A stretch of 62,872 nucleotides of DNA from RGIG4140 sp045614025 (GCA_045614025.1 JAZLCE010000002.1:1-62872); one strand, 5' to 3'. Shown: positions 43,834 to 51,503, counted from the first letter of the stretch. Notes: generated by a model from the letters alone, not told the origin. Numbers and translations are program-made.

Positions 43834-43848
43834 TTAACTTATTGTTAA
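43834..43848 (+). promoter_or_regulatory. CtrA box upstream of ctrA
   Basis: TTAA-CTTATTG-TTAA is a perfect full CtrA site (TTAA-N7-TTAA), 36 bases before the ctrA start, with a further TTAA at 43855. It fits the known autoregulation of ctrA in alphaproteobacteria. Confidence 0.75.
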
Positions 43849-43884
43849 GAAAGGTTAATAAATTCTATCTAAAAAAGGGGCGAT

Positions 43885-44571
43885 ATGCGTATTTTACTTA
43901 TCGAAGATGACAAAACGGTTAGTCAAAATATCTCATTGATTTTAAAAAGAGAAAATATAGTTGTTGATTGTTCTTTTAAAGCCGAAGATGGCCTTGAAGA
44001 TGCGCGTCATTATGAATATGATTTAATTATTTTAGATTTAGGGTTACCTGATATGGATGGTTGCGAAGCTGTTCGAAAACTGCGAGGCATGCAAATTGCA
44101 ACACCTGTTTTGGTTTTATCTGGAATGGCTGCAATTGATAAAAAAGTTAAAGCTTTGGCTTTTGGCTGTGATGATTATTTAACAAAACCATTTGACTCTC
44201 GTGAACTTGTGGCAAGAATTAATGCACTTGTTCGTCGTTCAAAAGGTTACTCGGAAAATATTATCAGAACGGGTGGTATGGAAGTTAATTTAAATTCAAA
44301 AATTGTTACCATTACAGGAAAAACATTGCACTTAACAAGCAAAGAATATGCGCTTTTTGAGTTGTTAGCTTTAAGAAAGGGTGCAACAATTAATAAAGAA
44401 CAATTTTTAAACCACCTTTATGGTGGAATGGATGAGCCTGAAGGAAAAATTATAGATGTTTTCTTATGTAAAATAAGAAGAAAAATTGAAAAACTTTCTC
44501 CACAAGAAGATTATATTCAAACTGTTTGGGGCAGGGGATATATTTTAAAAGATTTACCGGTTCTTCAATAA
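43885..44571 (+). CDS. ctrA: Cell-cycle response regulator CtrA
   Basis: A 228-residue OmpR-type regulator. The receiver domain (1-120) has the acidic pocket EDD (7-9), phosphorylated Asp in LDLGLPDMDG (D51) and the conserved lysine in TKPFDSREL. The DNA-binding winged helix contains the CtrA-diagnostic LHLTSKEYALFELLALRKG and NHLYGGMDEPEGKIIDVFL. CtrA governs division, motility and polarity genes in the class. ChpT in the window is its likely phosphate donor. Upstream CtrA box and downstream bidirectional terminator. Confidence 0.95.
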   Translation: MRILLIEDDKTVSQNISLILKRENIVVDCSFKAEDGLEDARHYEYDLIILDLGLPDMDGCEAVRKLRGMQIATPVLVLSGMAAIDKKVKALAFGCDDYLTKPFDSRELVARINALVRRSKGYSENIIRTGGMEVNLNSKIVTITGKTLHLTSKEYALFELLALRKGATINKEQFLNHLYGGMDEPEGKIIDVFLCKIRRKIEKLSPQEDYIQTVWGRGYILKDLPVLQ

Positions 44572-44621
44572 AAAAATAAAGTTTTTATAAAAAGTATTTT
44601 TAATCTTTTAGCCAATAACAA

Positions 44622-44650
44622 AAAACGCCTTCTTTTTTAGAAGGCGTTTT
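44622..44650. terminator. Bidirectional terminator between ctrA and the porin gene
   Basis: AAAACGCCTTC/GAAGGCGTTTT stem with A and T tracts on the two sides, located between convergent genes. Confidence 0.9.
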
Positions 44651-44669
44651 CGTTTGAATTAAATTCAAA

Positions 44670-45446
44670 TTAGAATCCAAGGCGTAATCTTAAACCGATT
44701 TGGTTGCCATGAATGTCTGTTTTGTGTTCTTCACCATCAATGATGTATTCACCATAAGCACTTAAAGCAACATTTTTAGTGAAGTGATAAGCAGCTTCAA
44801 TGCCATAGCTATAGATGCGTGTTTCATCATATTCGTCGTAGTTAACGCTTAATTGATGGTCAAAAGAAACTTTCATTTTTGGACAGTATGCGTATAAACC
44901 AGCTGTACCTGTGTATTTGAGTTCATTGTCATCATCTTGACTTTGGAAAACAGGAACTTCAACTGTACCAGCTAAATATGGTGTCCAGTAACCTAATTTA
45001 TAACCGACTTTTGCACCAACTTTAGCGTATTTGTAAGCGCCACGTTCAGCGGAGTCTTCTTCTTGGCCATAAGCTAAGAGTGATTGAACTTTTAAAGCAC
45101 CATCTGAAACAAGGTTATATTTTGATGTTACTTCAAAATCAATATTTTTGTCATCATTGTCTGTTCCTTCTAAGTCAGTGTATTTATCCCAAGAATTTAA
45201 GACTGTTACACCTAAAGACCAAGCATTTGACAAACCATATTCTAAAGTTTGTGTTGCTGTGTGTGAATAAGATTTAGCACGAACACCAACATAATCATTT
45301 TTTACAGTTCTTGTTGAATAATCATAAGATGTTGTTGAAAGAATGCCACCTTCAGCTGGAACATAGAATGGGTTTGTTGATTCAACAGCCATTGCAGATG
45401 TTGCAAGGCTCATAACACCTAATAATAAAAATGTTTTTTTAAACAT
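44670..45446 (-). CDS. Outer-membrane beta-barrel protein
   Basis: A 258-residue protein with a signal peptide (MFKKTFLLLGVMSLATSAMA). The mature chain alternates aromatic and polar residues in short strands (YKLGYWTPYLAGTVEVPVF, AYHFTKNVALSAYGEYII) and ends in RLGF, the terminal phenylalanine recognised by the BAM complex. It resembles small porin-like barrels rather than a named porin. The promoter is regulated-looking: a good TATAAT without a -35, a 5' hairpin and an upstream GANTC cluster. Confidence 0.8.
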   Translation of the reverse strand: MFKKTFLLLGVMSLATSAMAVESTNPFYVPAEGGILSTTSYDYSTRTVKNDYVGVRAKSYSHTATQTLEYGLSNAWSLGVTVLNSWDKYTDLEGTDNDDKNIDFEVTSKYNLVSDGALKVQSLLAYGQEEDSAERGAYKYAKVGAKVGYKLGYWTPYLAGTVEVPVFQSQDDDNELKYTGTAGLYAYCPKMKVSFDHQLSVNYDEYDETRIYSYGIEAAYHFTKNVALSAYGEYIIDGEEHKTDIHGNQIGLRLRLGF

Positions 45447-45479
45447 AATAACTCCTTATTAAAAAGTTTATATTTATAC

Positions 45480-45502
45480 GCAGGACCCTCCTGCTGATTA
45501 TA
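45480..45502 (-). promoter_or_regulatory. Porin -10 element and 5' mRNA hairpin
   Basis: TATAAT on the minus strand at 45497-45502 is perfect, but the -35 position reads TATTTT, suggesting activator dependence. The GC-rich hairpin GCAGGA-CCC-TCCTGC (45480-45494) would form at the extreme 5' end of the mRNA, a position known to protect abundant outer-membrane protein mRNAs. Confidence 0.55.
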
Positions 45503-45550
45503 CTTTAGCCAATCATAATAAAATATGCAACAAAAATGTAACGTTTCATC

Positions 45551-45605
45551 GAATCGCGATTCTTTTTTTATTAAATTATTATCGAATCGATTCAAATATC
45601 GATTC
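45551..45605. promoter_or_regulatory. Cluster of five GANTC sites in three palindromic blocks
   Basis: GAATCGCGATTC (45551-45562), GAATCGATTC (45584-45593) and GATTC (45601-45605) give five GANTC sites in 55 bases, each block preceded by ATC or TC. GANTC is the CcrM methylation site of alphaproteobacteria. The cluster lies 49-108 bases upstream of the porin -10. It could also be a transcription-factor operator of CGATTC type. Confidence 0.6.
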
Positions 45606-45743
45606 TCTTTATAAATAAAGACTTTTGCTTTTTTAAGCATTTTTTGGTCTTTTTTTTAGTCTAAAAACACTCTTTTTTTGTGTAGTTCAAAAAGAGTTAA
45701 AAAGCTTGTTTTTCAATATGATATAAAAAATTAAAAAAAGCTA
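45606..45743. other. Rest of the porin-NrdD-like intergenic region
   Basis: AT-rich with an A-rich CTCTTTTTTT/AAAAAGAGTT inverted stretch at about 45670-45710 that may form a weak hairpin. No gene seen. Confidence 0.3.
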
Positions 45744-45773
45744 TTGACAATCAAACTTCACTCTTTGTATGAA
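45744..45773 (+). promoter_or_regulatory. Promoter for the mini-ORF and NrdD-like gene
   Basis: Perfect TTGACA (45744-45749), 18-base spacer, TATGAA (45768-45773), 19 bases upstream of the small ORF start. Confidence 0.5.
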
Positions 45774-45792
45774 TAAATTATAAGGTGCACCT

Positions 45793-45843
45793 ATGAATGG
45801 GTTAAGCAAAAAAAAGTTTAAAACAAAAATGGAAAGGAACTAA
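45793..45843 (+). CDS. 16-residue leader ORF
   Basis: ATG behind an AAGG ribosome site encodes a 16-residue basic peptide, MNGLSKKKFKTKMERN, ending in TAA three bases before the ATG at 45847. The GGAAAGGA ribosome site of the next gene lies inside this ORF, so its translation would affect the downstream start. It could be a coupling or regulatory leader, or simply fortuitous. Confidence 0.4.
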   Translation: MNGLSKKKFKTKMERN

Positions 45844-45846
45844 AAA

Positions 45847-46032
45847 ATGACAGATGCAGAAATCTTGAAAGCAAATGAAAATGAACGCCAATCTGTTGAA
45901 TGTTGGACACGCGTAATGGGTTATTTCCGTCCATACAGTCATTTTAATAAAGGCAAAAAATCCGAATTTGAAGAAAGACAATGGTTTATTGAAGAAAAAG
46001 CTTGTTGTTCATGCGAAATAAAAGCTGCATAA
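45847..46032 (+). CDS. Stand-alone NrdD C-terminal (glycyl-radical-like) mini-protein
   Basis: A 61-residue protein. ECWTRVMGYFRPYSHFNKGKKSEF matches the C-terminal end of class III ribonucleotide reductases, where the R-V-x-G-Y motif holds the glycyl radical (here G25) and N-x-GK-x-E-x-x-x-R follows. The rest of NrdD is absent in this window. The tail CCSCEIKAA has three clustered cysteines. Similar short proteins are often annotated as NrdD; a spare glycyl-radical domain or a metal-binding role are both possible. Confidence 0.65.
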   Translation: MTDAEILKANENERQSVECWTRVMGYFRPYSHFNKGKKSEFEERQWFIEEKACCSCEIKAA

Positions 46033-46050
46033 ACTTTCTCTCTTGATGAA

Positions 46051-46077
46051 AATGCCCTTTTTAAGGGCATTTTTTTA
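46051..46077 (+). terminator. Terminator after the NrdD-like gene
   Basis: AATGCCCTT/AAGGGCATT stem and seven Ts. Confidence 0.92.
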
Positions 46078-46126
46078 TTGTGAAAAATATAACTTTTTTA
46101 TATCTTAGAATAAAGGAGTTTTTATT

Positions 46127-46891
46127 ATGTTTAGAATTATTATATTTTTATTTTTAATATTATTTACCCCTCTTTCTTCATTTGCAAATTATTCTGAAGC
46201 AGATTTAAGGGCAAAAAACGTTCCAGAACGTTATGAAAAAAGATTGGATGATTTAGTGAAATATTTGATTGAACCATACAAAAAAAATGATGAATTAAAA
46301 GCAAGAGTTATTTTCGCATGGATAGGATATCATGTTGAATATGATATGTTTAAATATGATGTGATTAGTGAAAAGAAAAAAGGTGCGCGTTATACAAAAA
46401 GAAAAATGCGCACAGGAGATGCCTTTAAAACAAGAGTTGGTGTTTGTGGTGATATTGCGGATTTATATGAACGTATGGCAAGACTTGCTGGTTTAGAAGT
46501 GGAATATATTACCGGATATGCTGGAAATAATTTAACAATGGATGATTTAGAAGATTCTGGGCATGCTTGGAACGCGGTTAAAATTAATAAAAAATGGCAT
46601 TTCGTTGATGCAACATGGGGAATGAGTGGTGATTATACAGCATTTAACAATGTTGATTCATTAGCAGAACATAGAAAAGAAATTAGAAAAAGACGCAGAG
46701 GGGATGTTGATGTAAATGCAAACAGATCATTGAATAATGAATGGTTTTTAGTATCTCCTGAAAAGATGATTAAAACACATTTTCCTAAAAGAGAGAAACA
46801 TCAACACTTAAACCGTGCGGTTGATATGAAAAAAGTTCTTAGAGAAAATAAAAGACGTATGGAAAAAGAAAAAAGAGGTAACAAAAGATGA
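46127..46891 (+). CDS. Exported transglutaminase-like protein
   Basis: A 254-residue protein with a signal peptide (LFLILFTPLSSFA). The transglutaminase/CYK3-like triad is complete: Cys in RVGVCGDIADLY (near 108), His in SGHAWNAV (near 145) and Asp in HFVDATWG (near 163). The C-terminal ~60 residues are very basic and helical. Such periplasmic proteins may act as peptidases or cross-linkers on cell-wall or surface proteins. Overlaps alr by 4 bases (ATGA). Confidence 0.82.
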   Translation: MFRIIIFLFLILFTPLSSFANYSEADLRAKNVPERYEKRLDDLVKYLIEPYKKNDELKARVIFAWIGYHVEYDMFKYDVISEKKKGARYTKRKMRTGDAFKTRVGVCGDIADLYERMARLAGLEVEYITGYAGNNLTMDDLEDSGHAWNAVKINKKWHFVDATWGMSGDYTAFNNVDSLAEHRKEIRKRRRGDVDVNANRSLNNEWFLVSPEKMIKTHFPKREKHQHLNRAVDMKKVLRENKRRMEKEKRGNKR

Positions 46892-47955
46892 TTTATTCTC
46901 AATCGATTTTAACAATTGATTTAAATGCATTAAAAGAAAATTATTTATTTTTAAAAAAAACAGCCCCTAAAAGTATTTCTGCTGCGGTTGTTAAAAATAA
47001 TGCATATGGGTTAGGGATTGAACGAGTTGTCCCTGCTTTGTTGGAAGTTGGATGTAATGATTTTTTTGTTGCATTGGCATGTGAAGGCGAACGCGTTCGT
47101 AAACTAGCTACAAATGCTAATATTTATGTGTTGCAGGGCATTGGAGACGATTCGTTAAATTTGTTTCAAACTCAAAAATTAATACCAGTTATTTCAACAC
47201 CAAATATGTTGAAATTTTGGATGAAAAATAAAATTGAAGGAATTAAACCAATTTTAAACGTTGAAACAGGGCTTAATCGTTTGGGGTTTAGAAAAAAAGA
47301 TATTCTTGATTTAACTGAGGAAGAAAAAAAAGAATTTTCATTTCTTTTATCTCATCTTTCTTGCGCAGATGAACCATATCATTTTATGAATAAACATCAA
47401 ATTTCAAAATTTAATGAGATAAAGGAATTATTACCAGATTTAAAATCAACATTATCTGCTTCTGATGGTGTTTTTTTGGGAGAAAATTTTCAAAAAGATA
47501 TGGTTCGTTTAGGTGCGGCTATGTATGGGTTAAACACTGCACCTGACAGGCAAAATAAAATGAAGACAGTTGTTTATTTAAAGGCTCCCGTTCTTCAAAT
47601 TGTTGATGTATTTGATGGAGAATATGTTGGGTATGGTGCTTCATATAAAGCCAAAAAGAAAATGAAGGTTGGTATAGTTTCTATTGGTTATGCAGATGGT
47701 CTTCCACGTTCATTAATGGGAAGAGGGCGTGTGTTTTTTAATGGGCAAGAAATAAGACTTATTGGAAGATTATCTATGGATAATTTAATGTGTGATGTCA
47801 CAGATGTGAAAGGTCTAGAAGAAGGATTATTTGTTGATGTTTTAAATGAGCATTACACTGCAGATGATATGGGTTCTGATGCCGGAACAATTGGATATGA
47901 AATTTTGAATGGTATTTGTAAATCGGGGCGAGTTCAAATAATTGAAAAAAAATAA
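46888..47955 (+). CDS. alr: Alanine racemase
   Basis: A 355-residue PLP enzyme interconverting L- and D-alanine for peptidoglycan. The PLP lysine is in AVVKNNAYGLG (K35), ETGLNRLGF and the catalytic tyrosine region EYVGYGASYKA near 255, MVRLGAAMYGL and the C-terminal DAGTIGYEILNGI are all family blocks. Coupled to the transglutaminase-like gene, which fits a joint cell-wall role. Confidence 0.95.
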   Translation: MIYSQSILTIDLNALKENYLFLKKTAPKSISAAVVKNNAYGLGIERVVPALLEVGCNDFFVALACEGERVRKLATNANIYVLQGIGDDSLNLFQTQKLIPVISTPNMLKFWMKNKIEGIKPILNVETGLNRLGFRKKDILDLTEEEKKEFSFLLSHLSCADEPYHFMNKHQISKFNEIKELLPDLKSTLSASDGVFLGENFQKDMVRLGAAMYGLNTAPDRQNKMKTVVYLKAPVLQIVDVFDGEYVGYGASYKAKKKMKVGIVSIGYADGLPRSLMGRGRVFFNGQEIRLIGRLSMDNLMCDVTDVKGLEEGLFVDVLNEHYTADDMGSDAGTIGYEILNGICKSGRVQIIEKK

Positions 47956-47957
47956 AT

Positions 47958-47983
47958 TAAACGGCACTTTTTAGTGCCGTTTA
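47958..47983. terminator. Bidirectional terminator between alr and recombinase 1
   Basis: AAACGGCACT/AGTGCCGTTT stem with a short T loop, between convergent genes. Confidence 0.88.
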
Positions 47984-47989
47984 AAGTTT

Positions 47990-48598
47990 TTAATATCCAG
48001 CATTTCTTAAATAATTGTATACTGTTTTTAAACTAACACCTAAGCGTTTGGCTATTTTTGTTTTTGCTAGGCCTTGTTGATAAAGACGAAGCAATTCATT
48101 TTCTTTTCCATCAAGGATATGTTTTTTATTTTTAGATCCTTTTGTTCGCCCTAATTTTTTTCCCGTAGATTTTAGTCGGGATAAAGCTTCTTTAGTTCGT
48201 TGACTAATCAAGTTTCTTTCAATTTCTGCCGAAAGAGAAAACGCAAAAGCCAATACTTTGCTTTGAATATCGGATCCTAAACGATAATTATCTTTAATGG
48301 TCCATACTTTAATATTTCTTTGCATGCAATAGTTTAAGATAGTCATTACTTGGAAAAGATTTCTACCCAATCTTGAAATTTCGCTACAAATCAAAATATC
48401 TCCAGATTTTAATTTTTTAATGTATTTGCCAAGTTTTCTATATTCAACATCTGTCGTTCCACTTACTGTTTCGGTGATCCAAACTGAAACCAAAAGTTTT
48501 TCTTTTTTTGCAAATTCAATAATTTCAAATTCTTGATTTTCAAGAGTTTGTTTGTCTGTGCTGACACGAATGTATGCATAAATCACATCAATCTCCAT
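47990..48598 (-). CDS. Serine recombinase (resolvase/invertase family), copy 1
   Basis: A 202-residue small serine recombinase. The catalytic serine is in YIRVSTDKQ (S13), the arginines in SRLGRN (near 75-80), and the E-helix AEIERNLISQRTKEAL near 130; TGKKLGRTKGSKNK links to a helix-turn-helix (LAKTKIAKRLGVSLKTVYNYL). It is ~45% similar by eye to the enzyme at 60482 and to Mpi-type global invertases. It lies next to a 12-bp inverted repeat (48644-48686) but no autotransporter, so its target is unknown. Confidence 0.92.
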   Translation of the reverse strand: MEIDVIYAYIRVSTDKQTLENQEFEIIEFAKKEKLLVSVWITETVSGTTDVEYRKLGKYIKKLKSGDILICSEISRLGRNLFQVMTILNYCMQRNIKVWTIKDNYRLGSDIQSKVLAFAFSLSAEIERNLISQRTKEALSRLKSTGKKLGRTKGSKNKKHILDGKENELLRLYQQGLAKTKIAKRLGVSLKTVYNYLRNAGY

Positions 48599-48619
48599 TT
48601 ATAAAAAAGACAAAAAAAA

Positions 48620-48639
48620 CTCTAAACACATGTTTAGAG
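48620..48639 (-). terminator. Terminator of the radical-SAM operon
   Basis: On the minus strand CTCTAAAC/GTTTAGAG arms around a 4-base loop are followed by eight Ts. Confidence 0.8.
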
Positions 48640-48643
48640 ACAA

Positions 48644-48686
48644 AATAAGAGTATGCAAAATTTTTTAAATTTCACATACTCTTATT
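48644..48686. repeat. 12-bp perfect inverted repeat beside recombinase 1
   Basis: AATAAGAGTATG (48644-48655) and CATACTCTTATT (48675-48686) flank 19 AT-rich bases, themselves with AAATTT self-complementarity. It is probably the first of two stacked stem-loops at the end of the radical-SAM operon. A recombination site is less likely because the loop is so short. Confidence 0.6.
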
Positions 48687-48720
48687 ATATGCATAAATTG
48701 TTATGAAATGAAGAATGATT

Positions 48721-49677
48721 TTATTTAGATGCGATTAAAGCATTTCCACAGGTGATTCGGTCACTATCTTCTTCCCTACTTGGAACAAAAACAATCACAT
48801 CCCAACCTTTTTTAAGAAGTGGTTGTTCAAATTCTCTATAAACATCATAATCATCATAACTTGTTGTTACATCAAATCCATTTTGAATAGCAGAGTTTGT
48901 TTCATGAATAGGGGTGATTTTCACAATAAACATTTTTGGATCAAAAAGCTCTGTTAATCTATCTGCATCTAAAATTGTTTCTTTTGTAACAGCAAAGTTA
49001 AGCGTATATTTTCGGCCAACTGGTTGAGGCAATTCCTTTGCTAATTCAGAAATTTCTTCTAAACTTAAACTATTGGAATTAAATTGGGCATCTCTTTGTG
49101 CATTATCTGTTGAGTTGATTGAAAATTGCAGGCCAGCTTCTCCATTGTAATCAATGTTTTTAATGTTGCACCAATCTAAAATAAATTGTTTTAACTTTTT
49201 GTTTTTTTTAGGAAGCATAGTTGAAACAACTGGATGAATCGTTTTAGCAGATATATATTTGTTTGTTAAATCTCTTAATTGATTTTTTGCAAATTCTAAA
49301 ACGTTTTCATTGAATGTTGGCTCTCCCATTCTTGCAAAATGAACATTAAATCGATCAGTATGATTTATTGTTTCATTTTTTAAAATAGTTTCAATTTCAA
49401 ATGAAAGTTCTTCAACAGTTGCGTTGCCATAAAAACCATATTTTGGACAATCGCAAAATTGACATTTCATTGGGCATCCCTTTTGAGTGCTGATGGTTGC
49501 AACCCATTTTTTTGTTAAATCAACATCTTTATGTTTAACTCCATTAATTTCGGTATGTAGACCCAAAAAGTCTGCTTTAATATTATTTTCTTTTCCATAA
49601 TCGCCAACGGTTAAAAATTCCAACCGACGATCTTTGTCAACATAAATTTTCCCAGTATGTGTATGAATGATTTCCAT
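48721..49677 (-). CDS. RlmN-like radical SAM protein
   Basis: A 318-residue radical SAM enzyme. The 4Fe-4S motif CPMKCQFCDC (C-x3-C-x2-C) is near residues 68-77; FARMGEPTFNENVLEF resembles the RlmN/Cfr GEP segment, and TLNFAVTKETILDADRL resembles their later core. It lacks the N-terminal RlmN RNA-binding part and is shorter than RlmN (~350-380 aa), so the substrate is uncertain. It is downstream of the PDT-like gene (54-base gap) in an apparent NrtR-type regulated operon. Confidence 0.8.
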   Translation of the reverse strand: MEIIHTHTGKIYVDKDRRLEFLTVGDYGKENNIKADFLGLHTEINGVKHKDVDLTKKWVATISTQKGCPMKCQFCDCPKYGFYGNATVEELSFEIETILKNETINHTDRFNVHFARMGEPTFNENVLEFAKNQLRDLTNKYISAKTIHPVVSTMLPKKNKKLKQFILDWCNIKNIDYNGEAGLQFSINSTDNAQRDAQFNSNSLSLEEISELAKELPQPVGRKYTLNFAVTKETILDADRLTELFDPKMFIVKITPIHETNSAIQNGFDVTTSYDDYDVYREFEQPLLKKGWDVIVFVPSREEDSDRITCGNALIASK

Positions 49678-49731
49678 AATTTTCCTCCTCTTGATAGTTT
49701 GGGTTTCATAAGTATAGCATAAAAAAGTAAT

Positions 49732-50289
49732 TTATTCACTTTTTAATTTAAAAAGTCCAAAAAGTGTTTCATTATCTTTATCATCTTCAATGTTTTCATC
49801 AATTAAAAAAAGATTGTAAAATTCGCCAGCACCTCTTTTACAAATAACAGCATAGTTTTCTGGATATATACCTGTGGATAACTTTTTTGCTGAAATCGCA
49901 GTGTCTTCAGATTCAATTTCTTTAATTGAGGGAAAATTTTTTCTTCTATATTCTTTTGTTTGATTTAATGCTTGAATATGCGAAGCGATAAAATCAATTT
50001 TTGAATTTTTATTTTTTTTGAATAAGGCATGATGGATTGGAAGATAAAGTGAATCTATAAGTTCAATGTTTTCTGTGAGTGCGTCTGTTGTTTCTTTAAC
50101 AACTCCAGCAATTTTATTTTGAATTGCTAAAACGCCATAATCTATTTCTTTATTGAGAAGTGATTCGACAACTCTTTTTGATGAAATAAGTGGTATAAAT
50201 TTATCAATTTTTAATCCACAAATTTTTGAAAATTGAATAGCTGCTTCTTCTGAATTTGAAAATAAATCACCTTGAAACCCGATTTTCAT
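49732..50289 (-). CDS. Prephenate dehydratase-like periplasmic-binding-fold protein without TRF motif
   Basis: A 185-residue protein aligned with the PDT catalytic domain: IGFQGDLFSNSEEAA (start), YGVLAIQNKIAGVV (like GVVPIENS), ASHIQALNQTKEYRR (SHPQAL) and DDKDNETLFGLF. The essential T-R-F of prephenate dehydratase is T-L-F here, and no ACT domain follows, so dehydration is unlikely; ligand binding is plausible. The ATG at 50289 has an AGGAGA ribosome site and suits the family start; an upstream frame to 50406 overlaps the promoter. First in a unit with the radical SAM gene. Confidence 0.7.
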   Translation of the reverse strand: MKIGFQGDLFSNSEEAAIQFSKICGLKIDKFIPLISSKRVVESLLNKEIDYGVLAIQNKIAGVVKETTDALTENIELIDSLYLPIHHALFKKNKNSKIDFIASHIQALNQTKEYRRKNFPSIKEIESEDTAISAKKLSTGIYPENYAVICKRGAGEFYNLFLIDENIEDDKDNETLFGLFKLKSE

Positions 50290-50303
50290 TTTTTCTCCTT
50301 TTG

Positions 50304-50349
50304 TTGTTATTAATATTTTGTTATTAACATAAAGATAAAAAGCTGTCAA
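50304..50349 (-). promoter_or_regulatory. Promoter with NrtR-like operator for the PDT-like/radical-SAM operon
   Basis: TTGACA (50344-50349) and TAATAA (50321-50326) are 17 bases apart. TTGTTATTAA (50304-50313) is placed 17 bases from the -10 exactly as at the pncA promoter, and a second TTGTTATTAAC overlaps the -10 (50318-50328). The sequence ATAAAG upstream of the -10 is also shared with pncA. Common control with NAD salvage is inferred. Confidence 0.6.
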
Positions 50350-50471
50350 GTTGTTTTTTTTGTGTTTTATTAAAACAATTTGTTTAAGATCAAAACATCT
50401 TGACATTTTTAAAGAAATACAGCCATATTGAAAAAAGAATGTGATATTTTTTATCAGAAAGGATGGTTTTT

Positions 50472-51503
50472 ATGTTTAGTATTTCTGAATTTATTAAAGT
50501 GAATAGAGTTTATTTTATTTGGGCTGTTTTTTTAAGCACTCTTTATTTATTTAGAAGTATGTTTGGTCTTGTTTTTATGACCTTTATTATGTGTTTTATT
50601 TTCGCAAGTATTGGGCATAAAATTCGTCGTAAATATCATTGGAATAGAAGAGTTATTGTTGTTTCTCTGTATTTACTCTTTTTGCTTTTTGAAATTTTAT
50701 TTGTTGCAGTTGTTCCAACCAAGTTAATAAATGAAACAATTAGTTTTACTGAGCAATTACCAAAAACAATTTATTTCTTTAAAAATTGGATTGATACACA
50801 AACACAAGGTAATGAAATTCTTTCTATGATTGTTGATCAACTATCAATGAATATTTCACCAGACAAAACATTAATGAGAGCTTGGAGCATGTCTTTATCA
50901 TTTTTGCATGTTGGAATTCATTATATCGGTTGGTTTTTCTTAGCAATGTTGTTTAGTTTCCTGATTCTTTTAGATTTACCAACTTTATCTTTAGGTATTA
51001 GAAAATTGCGTGATACAAAATTGGCAGAAACATATAAAGAAATTGCAGGTAGTGTTGTTTTATTTGCTAAGGTTGTTGGTGAAAATTTTAGAGCTCAATT
51101 AATTATTTCTGCAATTAATACTTTTTTAACTGCTATAGGGCTCTATTTTCTTGGAATTAAAGCTATTGCACTTTTATGCACAATTGTTTTTATTTGTGGA
51201 TTAATTCCAGTTTTAGGCATGATTATTTCATCTGTTCCAATTCTTTTAATGGCGGTAAATACTGGAGGGATGGTATTGGGCTTATGGGCTTTTATGATGA
51301 TTATTTTTATCCATGTTTTAGAAGCATATGTATTAAATCCAAGAATAGTTTCTTCAGTGATGCATATTAACCCTGTTATGACATTGATTATTCTTTATAT
51401 TGCACACAGCTTTTTGGGTCTTTGGGGTATGCTTTTAGGTGTTCCTATTGCGGTTTATTTTTATCGCAAGATTAATGTTTTGCCAACAAAAACTGTGGAG
51501 TAA
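50472..51503 (+). CDS. AI-2E family (PerM/YdiK-like) membrane permease
   Basis: A 343-residue protein with about eight helices: pairs at ~12-55 and 60-85, a long periplasmic loop, a helix near 145-170 and a C-terminal group. IKAIALLCTIVFICGLIPVLGMIISSVPI and the terminal HSFLGLWGMLLGVPIAVYF are typical of the family, whose members move autoinducer-2, protons/sodium or other substrates. The GAAAGGA ribosome site supports the ATG at 50472, not 50463. A terminator follows. Confidence 0.88.
   Translation: MFSISEFIKVNRVYFIWAVFLSTLYLFRSMFGLVFMTFIMCFIFASIGHKIRRKYHWNRRVIVVSLYLLFLLFEILFVAVVPTKLINETISFTEQLPKTIYFFKNWIDTQTQGNEILSMIVDQLSMNISPDKTLMRAWSMSLSFLHVGIHYIGWFFLAMLFSFLILLDLPTLSLGIRKLRDTKLAETYKEIAGSVVLFAKVVGENFRAQLIISAINTFLTAIGLYFLGIKAIALLCTIVFICGLIPVLGMIISSVPILLMAVNTGGMVLGLWAFMMIIFIHVLEAYVLNPRIVSSVMHINPVMTLIILYIAHSFLGLWGMLLGVPIAVYFYRKINVLPTKTVE

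Noticed and set aside
48644..48686. Third invertible promoter next to recombinase 1
   Set aside because: The spacer is only 19 bases and no promoter fits; together with 48620-48639 it reads better as stacked terminator stem-loops of the radical-SAM operon.
50290..50406. N-terminal extension of the PDT-like protein
   Set aside because: It covers the promoter and operator and lacks homology; the ATG at 50289 has AGGAGA in front.
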